Positions 58,100 to 64,000 of a stretch of DNA of 64,000 nucleotides are shown in pieces (positions within the stretch are counted from its first letter, which is position 1; the number at the start of each line of letters is the position of its first letter). A program made the position numbers and the translations under genes. The DNA is taken from positions 14,760,980-14,824,979 of the forward strand of contig CM029124.1 in the NCBI GenBank assembly GCA_016859345.1. The letters run 5' to 3'. This DNA comes from Istiophorus platypterus. Lineage: Eukaryota > Chordata > Actinopteri > Istiophoriformes > Istiophoridae. The notes under the pieces are model-generated. The model was not told the DNA's origin, did not search any database, and was given only the letters and a program-made list of their open reading frames with translations.

Positions 58100-58195
58100 C
58101 TCAAGCATTTTGTAGAGATTTTTGATTTTTGTCTTCTCGTTCTCTTTCAGTGGGATTTCATGTTCTTTAAACTGCAGATACTGTGTATAAAGTGC
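58100..58195 (-). CDS. dst: dst exon: plakin domain
   Basis: 96 bp, phase 0/0. Encodes ALYTQYLQFKEHEIPLKENE then KTKIKNLYKMLE, a helical segment whose order and length match vertebrate dystonin. Confidence 0.91.
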
Positions 58196-58545
58196 CTGTA
58201 AAAGAAAGCAGAGATTACACTTAACATGATTTTTTTTAAACCTTAAAAATGTGTTCATACTCTCTAATTGTCTTTGAATCAACTGCACAAAAGTGCTACA
58301 AGCTAATGATTTCTTGAAGCAAAAGGATGCTCCTGCTCTCTCGTATCCATCCATATCACTTTAAGTATCAGTTACAGCAGATACATGTGGGCAGGCAAAT
58401 ATCCTTCACCTTTCAGGCATGATATGCCAATTCTGAGCCCTCTGTAAAATGGGACACCTTATGTTCAATATAATCAAGGTGGATTAAAAGCTAATAACAC
58501 TGACTAAAATGTACAAAATGATGCTTATTTCTTGTGGTAAAATAC

Positions 58546-58665
58546 CTTGAGCTCCACAGGGTTGTTTGGGAATGATCTGTCTGACATTATGGCCACATTG
58601 TGTTTGATCCACTGGCTGAGGTATTTGATCATGTTCTGGTACTCCACCCATTTGATATCCACATC
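58546..58665 (-). CDS. dst: dst exon: first plakin-domain segment after CH2
   Basis: 120 bp, phase 0 at both ends. Encodes DVDIKWVEYQNMIKYLSQWI and SDRSFPNNPVELK, the first helical repeat that links the actin-binding domain to the plakin domain. Confidence 0.92.
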
Positions 58666-58761
58666 CTGTTAAGAGCAAAAGGATCATCGGCAATAAAACA
58701 CTCATCAGCACTTTAAATTGGACATGGTGGAGATCCTGGTGGACTGATGCCATCAACTTAC

Positions 58762-58868
58762 ATTAGGACTGATTCCATCAACACCATCAGGTACTTTGGG
58801 GAAGGCATCGTACAACGTTGAGACATATGTGATGACTGATTTTTCATCAGGAGACTGAACATCTACAT
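58762..58868 (-). CDS. dst: dst exon: end of CH2 domain
   Basis: 107 bp. It encodes DVDVQSPDEKSVITYVSTLY, then DAFPKVPDGVDGISPN. The DEKSVITYVSxLYDAFP motif is the last CH2 helix, nearly invariant in plakins. Confidence 0.94.
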
Positions 58869-59042
58869 CTGATGAAGGAAGATAGAAACCGAAAGGTCAC
58901 ACAAGCAACACTCTAGCTGTACTCGGAAGAATTATTCCTCAAGCCAAACTCCACCCCACATGATTTACAGAACAACAGTGTTACAAGGGTTTCAGGGTGT
59001 TTTTGGAGCCAAATCAAACATGACAGTGTGTAGGGGCCTCAC

Positions 59043-59155
59043 CCTCGGGGTCCAGCAGTCTGGCCACCCCCAGCTGTTCAGCTACACAAAATGCATGCTC
59101 TAAATTTGATCGGTTGGTCTGTGTTGACACACTGCTCATGTCAACCAGGTCTGGT
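59043..59155 (-). CDS. dst: dst exon: CH2 domain, middle
   Basis: 113 bp. It encodes PDLVDMSSVSTQTNRSNLEH and AEQLGVARLLDPE, the conserved DPE/DVD turn of CH2. Split codons at both ends fit the neighbouring exons (R before PDLVD; GAG G|AT giving E-D after DP). Confidence 0.93.
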
Positions 59156-59398
59156 CTGCAACAGAGAGAGAGAGAGAGGAAAAGAGACTTGTAAGCCAAG
59201 TGTAACGAGGCAATCCAAGTAAGGGAAGACCAACAAGACACTAGAAAAACAAGGTGTTAGAGCTGAAACAATGAAAATGAAATCAGAAAGTCAGGGATAT
59301 AATGCCTATGACACCAACATTTTTCTTCCATCCAACTAAACAGCAAATGCTCCACTGTTGTGCGAAAATGTTTCTGAAGTTTTTATGTTTTATATTAC

Positions 59399-59565
59399 CT
59401 GTATTTATGAATAATGGCGTTAAATAGCCTCCCATCCCTCCAGGAGGTTGTGAAGTTTTCACATCGTACACCTACATAGCCATCTGTGATCTGCTTAGAC
59501 CAGAGCAGCAGCCTCTCCTTGGCTGTCATGTCCTCGGACTCCCCTGTAACATGGATCTCTGAGAT
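59399..59565 (-). CDS. dst: dst exon: start of CH2 (actin-binding) domain
   Basis: This 167-bp exon lies between GACAG|ATC and TACAG|GTAATA. It encodes ISEIHVTGESEDMTAKERLL, then the CH2 core GVRCENFTTSWRDGRLFNAI. In full-length isoforms it should follow the last CH1 exon. Here the only upstream exon in the window is the isoform-3 one, and both give phase 0. The aromatic and Asp/Gly positions of CH2 are intact. Confidence 0.93.
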
Positions 59566-60331
59566 CTGTCACAAACATACAGAGAAAACGGTGTTTCAAA
59601 ACACACTGACAATAAATGCGCAATCAAGGGAGCTTGGGTTCTAACACAAAGAAAATCTAACAAAGAAAGCTGTGATGAACCACTCTGTGACATTCAGACT
59701 TTACCTTTACTGATTTGTTTATTTTGTAATATCGGAAACAAGATATGGAGGGGAGGCAACAATATCAGCAAAATATAACAATATCTTTAATTACAGCTGT
59801 AACAAAAACTGCTGCTCTTTATTTTAGATAAAGTTAGTATATATTGTACAGACACTATATTTCTGTAAATAGTGAAATATAGATGTACTTTATTTCATAC
59901 TTTAAATGTCAAAAATGTCAGCAGGCATGTCAGCAGCAGAGGTTTCAAGACAGGGCTTTGTAAAAAGTTACCCAATAGCTTTATAGCATACAAAACAGAC
60001 GAAGAGTATCATGACATAAAAAAACAGTGCTATGAAAAACAGGTTGAGTTCCACAGTATTCTTGGCACACCGGTTTTTAAGCTCATTTAAGACCTCTTAA
60101 CAAGGAAAACATTCAGTGATAATGATTGAGGCCTTTGTAAGCTTTATTTTCCTGTAATACATATGCCAAACAGCCAGATAGAATTCTGTTTGCCATGGAA
60201 CAAATCTTGAAGTTCGTTTCTATTTTCCATATCAAGGAAAAATTTACCTCACAGCATGACTTGAACAAAAACCAAGACGGAAAGAAAGAGGGAATCAAAA
60301 AGGAAGAGCAATAACAGTCATGCATACAACA

Positions 60332-60527
60332 CGCTAGGGCTGAAACTAACAACTATTTTATTATTGAAAAATCTGACAGTTTTTTCTCTGTAAAAATTAA
60401 AATTTTTTCTGAATTAAATGTGACATCTTCAAAAGATATTTTACTTTCTATCATGTATGACAAAGAAAAGCATCAAATCGTCACATGTAAGAAGCTGAAA
60501 TCGGCAAATGTTTGCCATTTTTCTTGA
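60332..60527 (+). repeat. Left part of a teleost MITE/SINE-like repeat, interrupted by the LINE
   Basis: It begins with GGGCTGAAACTAACAACTAT and continues with poly-T/A blocks and AAGAAGCTGAAATCGGC. This is the layout of a very common fish interspersed repeat with GGGCTG-AAC type ends and internal ATTAATCG-like motifs. It stops where LINE-like sequence begins. Confidence 0.6.
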
Positions 60528-60529
60528 TC

Positions 60530-61545
60530 TAACCAGGGTATTCCAGATGTTTCCTAAGCAGGTTTTCCAGATTCTCCTTGGGGTTGTTGAGCCGTTCCCA
60601 GGCCAGATGGAATATGTAATTCCTTCAGCGAGTTTTGGGTCTACCCCATATTCTCTTCCCAAATGGACATGCCCGGAAAACCGCCAATGGAAGGCACTCA
60701 GGAGCCGTCCTAATCAGATGCCCAAACCACATCGACTGGTTTCTTTCGATGGAGGAGCAGCAGCTCTGCTCTGAGCACCTACAGGTGTTGGAGCTCTTCA
60801 GCCTATTTCTAAGGCTGAGCCGGGACGACAAATGAAGGGAAGTAATTTTTGGCCACTTGTATTCACGGTCAAAACTCAGAATTCATGACGACAGGTGAGG
60901 ATTGGAACATAGATCGACTGGTAAATCAAGAGCTTTGCCTTCTAGCTCAGCTCCCTCTTCACCACAATGGTCAAGTTGTCTGCATTAGTACTGACCCCAG
61001 TTTCACCTAGAGATCCTGTCCATGAATGTCACAAATGAGACCAGAGGAATCCAACACCAGCAAGAGTTGACCACTCGATGGAAACTTTGTTTGACTTTGT
61101 GCTGAGACTACAGACACAGTTCCCACTTTGGTTATACAAGGACTGGGTGACCCCTTAGCAAAGGCCTGAGTTTTCCTTACTCTGGCAGTAAATCCAACAG
61201 ATTCCCCCAGGGGACACGGCCATAAGCCTTCTCCACGCCCAAAATACATGTAGACTGGATGGTCAAACTCCCATGATCCACAAACAATGTCCAGAGCCTT
61301 CATAATCTAGGGGCAAATCTCTTCTACTATTGGCACCTTGCCGCCAAGGGGCTTCTTGACTCTGGGTTATGGATGAGTCTCGGCCTCTGTCTCTGCCTCC
61401 TCCACAGAGGACATACTGGTCAGGTTCAGGAGCTCCTCAATGTGCTTTTTTCACTGCTTGAGATTATTCCTAGTCTGGGTCAGCAGTTCTCAGTTGAGCA
61501 AAGCGTGCACCAAACCTTATTTCCCTTCCTGAATCGCCAAATGAT
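60530..61545 (-). mobile_element. Degenerate non-LTR retrotransposon (LINE) 3' fragment
   Basis: Read on the minus strand, decayed reverse-transcriptase-like sequence appears in several frames. It includes FDHPVYMYF followed by a PLGES-like stretch (compare the YFVDLEKAYDRVPRG region of fish LINEs), and later WFGHLIRTAPECLPLAVF, GRPKTR and IWPGNG, which are typical of the C-terminal end. Stops and frameshifts are numerous, so it is inactive. It is not part of dst. Confidence 0.72.
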
Positions 61546-61620
61546 TTTTGCAGAGCTGAATAATCAAAATAATTGGTAATAAATTTTCTTTCAGTCAACA
61601 AATTAATAAAGAAATATTTG
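61546..61620 (+). repeat. Right part of the same interrupted repeat
   Basis: TGAATAATCAAAATAATTGG and the following AAATTTTCTTTCAGTC resemble the distal part of the repeat found at 60332-60527, in the same orientation. Together with the left part this makes a nested insertion. Confidence 0.5.
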
Positions 61621-62893
61621 CAAGTCTAAAACACCCAGCTCGGAACAAACACAAATAACACAATCCTGAAAGAAAAAAGACAGTAGAAGAAACTCCCCCA
61701 CACCAGACTATCCAGATTTTAAAACTTCTAAAGCCTGTGCCCCACAGCCACAGACACAGGGTTGATTTAGTCCTTTTAGTCCATCCAGCTGAAATCCTAA
61801 AATAACAACTCTGGTGGTAACTCAGACTTCCTGAACAAAGGATGAACTAGACAAGCATGTATAGCCTCAATCTTCCTACAGCCATGCCTAGTATAGAAGT
61901 CAAAGCTGAACCTGCCACTTTGACAAAAATTGTTGAGTATGTCTACAGGACAGGGTTGGCCTTCACACCAAACTACAATAAAAAAAAAAGCTAAAAACAG
62001 ATTCAATTAGATTGTGTTAAAACAGAGCCATCCTGGTGCCATTGTGTTTTCTTTAAAAACAAAATTAACATCAAATTCAAAACAGTTTTTGGCAGTTTTG
62101 GCCTCATGCTCCATGATACAATTTATTCTCCTGTAAAAGACTGATAATCATTTTTTAAATGAGCCAACATTCATACAACATCTGGCAGCCATTAGTGTAA
62201 AAACTATAATGACACCTACACTATAATATCAAACAAAAGCATCTATTCTAATGAGATCATTAATTAAGATAATTAATGCAAGCTATTTGTTTTCTGAATG
62301 TAACAGACTGAGAGATCTTAAAGCTCTTAACTGTAAGTAACTGTTTCTTCTTATGTATAACATCTATTTTCTCAATTATGACCATTTAAGAAAAACAAAA
62401 ACAGCTTATTTTTTCACCAAAAAGAATCACTTTTCCATTATACATATGAACATAGGTACAATATATTTGGTTCCTATTCCTCTTTCAACTTGCTGTCCCT
62501 TTATTAACAGATCAGCAGCATAAATATTTTAACCTAAGGTAAATCTGATTAAGCAGCCAAAATCCTCAAGGTGATGCCTGTGGTGTAAATACAGACTATA
62601 ACATGTGATTTTTGAGTTTTATGTGTACAAGATTGGCTGTGAGCACAGACAGAAACCGATACAATCATGATATAATGTTCAGCTCAACAAACTGAGGACC
62701 ATGGTGGGAGTGTATAAGATTAGATAATGAGTAAATTAGTTTAACACAATGATATATTTTCACTTAAATGCTTTACTATGACGATTTAATCACCACCCTT
62801 GCAATGTTCAATTTACATTATACCCCAACCAAACCCCTTATCAATCAATCATAAACCAAAGTAGTGGCTATAAATAACATGTTATCAATTTAC

Positions 62894-63631
62894 CTCTTGT
62901 TGGGCTGAAATACGTTTGGCAAGAGCTGGAAGATGTTCTATGTAACCAGAGCAGGTGTAGGCCCTCCGTCTCCTCCTCCTGTGTGCTTGAGAGCCCCATA
63001 TAATCTTGGCAAATGTTTCCTCACTCCCTGGTCTGTCATTGCCCATCAGAGTCTGTAGCATATGCTCCACTGCTCCAAAGCTAACAGCTCTCCTTAACTG
63101 GCGCTGTAGCAGCTTCTTCACAAGAAGACCATCCTTAGCTGAGCCGCCTCTGGATGTCGTGTTAACGCACCGAAGCTTTTCTTCTACAGTGGACCTGCTC
63201 CTATCACCTTCTGTCTGCTCTGTGGAAGTCGTTCCTAACCTGTATACTTTCTTGACTGGAGGTTGATTACAAGGATCTCTGAGAATTAAAACAGGTACCT
63301 CTCCAACATAAACACCTTTGCTGATGCTGCCTTGCTTGAATAGATGCATGTCCACTCCTGATGGTTTATCCAGTAATTTATGGTCCTCCTCTGTGCTCCC
63401 ATCTCTGCTGTTCTGAAGCTCTGCACTGTCACAGCTGGCCCCACTTGTAATGGCTTCACTTCCAGGTATCCCGAGAGATCCAGCAGGTGGAAAAACCTCT
63501 GATTTCCTCTTCTTCCTTTGAAAATAGTGGTGACCTTTGCGTCCTTTAGATTCGGGGTTTAGTGGAGCTTTCTTTGGGTCAACATAGCATTCCTCTTTAG
63601 GGCCTCGAACACAGCCACAGATGTTTCCCAT
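62894..63631 (-). CDS. dst: dst isoform-3 type first coding exon (N-myristoylation-like start)
   Basis: This 246-codon exon starts at an ATG in good context (CAACAATGG) and begins MGNICGCVRGPKEECYVDPK. Gly2 with nearby Cys5 and Cys7 resembles a myristoyl/palmitoyl membrane anchor, as described for dystonin isoform 3. The rest is low complexity: a basic patch (FQRKKRKSE), Ser/Thr-rich acidic segments, then HRRRRRRAYT near the end. It ends in phase 0 at CAAGAG|GTAAAT and joins the CH2 exon at 59565 in frame. Isoforms starting here would therefore lack CH1 and probably bind actin weakly or not at all. The homology call rests on the start motif and on position in the gene. Confidence 0.87.

Positions 63632-64000
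<369 letters not shown>

Larger units (their letters stand above)
59566..62893 (-). other. dst: Intron between isoform-3 exon and CH2; repeats only
   Basis: About 3.3 kb without a recognisable exon. I looked specifically for CH1 hallmarks (the GLIWTIILHF region, LEVLSG) on the minus strand and found none. It contains a teleost MITE-like repeat split by a decayed LINE fragment, annotated separately. The remainder, about 61620-62880, is AT-rich with no feature I can support. Confidence 0.75.
1..63631 (-). other. dst: dystonin (dst/BPAG1) gene body, partial at both ends
   Basis: Ninety-one minus-strand exons chain with consistent splice phases into one spectraplakin: isoform-3 N-terminus, CH2, plakin domain with SH3, a large b-type exon, a long spectrin rod, two EF-hands and GAS2. 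Members of this family crosslink actin, microtubules and intermediate filaments in neurons, muscle and epithelia. Dystonin was chosen over its paralogue MACF1 because linker and plakin segments (for example NKEAVD after the SH3, IPVLDKGRAGRKR before the EF-hands) match remembered dystonin sequence. CH1 and the upstream first exons lie beyond base 64000, and the C-terminal tail lies beyond base 1. Which teleost paralogue this is cannot be told. Exon edges were read by eye from AG/GT signals and phase. Confidence 0.93.

Noticed and set aside
59566..62893. Missing CH1 exons hidden in the first intron
   Set aside because: No reading on the minus strand gives CH1 hallmarks. The isoform-3 type start explains their absence.
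1..63631. Assignment of the gene to MACF1
   Set aside because: The alternative first exon resembles MACF1 isoform 4. However, plakin, b-exon, rod and linker sequences fit dystonin in every discriminating stretch I compared (for example NKEAVD, HSVYDTT, IPVLDKGRAGRKR, BPAG1e-type repeats).

Overview
The window comes from a vertebrate, almost certainly a teleost fish. It contains many short GT-AG exons, fish-type interspersed repeats, microsatellites and compact introns. Apart from a degraded retrotransposon and smaller repeats, it holds a single gene on the minus strand: a large internal part of dystonin (dst, also called BPAG1), the plakin-spectraplakin cytoskeletal linker. The paralogue MACF1 was considered and rejected. 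Many diagnostic stretches agree with remembered vertebrate dystonin and not MACF1, including the SH3/plakin segment (SVCFTVPPPNKEAVD), the C-terminal linker (IPVLDKGRAGRKR) and the large b-type exon.

Layout, read in the direction of transcription from right to left. An isoform-3-type first exon (62894-63631) begins MGNICGC and splices in frame straight into the second calponin-homology (CH2) domain (58762-59565). No CH1 exon lies in between, so CH1 must sit beyond base 64000. The plakin domain with its embedded SH3 follows (50239-58665). Next is the position where mammalian dystonin carries the terminal exon of the epithelial, hemidesmosomal isoform BPAG1e. Here that exon is a wreck (about 48264-49740), with stop codons, frameshifts and missing blocks. 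Three short rod exons follow (46892-47830). Then comes one 5139-bp exon of the dystonin-b type (41153-46291). It holds eroded plakin repeats and an array of 18 tandem units built on TFDPHDF. From 41051 down to 4670 run the spectrin-repeat rod exons. They are interrupted at 22432-23700 by an alternative first exon (MGKPLSRPDC) for a short isoform. The end of the gene seen here is two EF-hands (4144-4551) and the GAS2 microtubule-binding domain (1146-1263 and 3987-4061). The basic Ser/Gly/Arg tail is beyond base 1.

I could chain 91 coding exons by eye. Adjacent exons agree in reading phase and in protein order along the family, which is the main support for the exon boundaries. Four introns appear to use GC-AG splice sites. 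Alternative starts and phase-neutral cassette exons (the 5139-bp exon, and the 327-bp spectrin exon) would let one locus make full-length actin-microtubule crosslinkers, CH2-only forms, plakin-repeat (b) forms and a short rod-GAS2 form.

Non-coding parts are introns with CA/GT, AT and TC microsatellites, two families of teleost MITE/SINE-like repeats, and a degenerate LINE fragment nested inside one of those repeats. No tRNA, rRNA or second protein gene was recognised.
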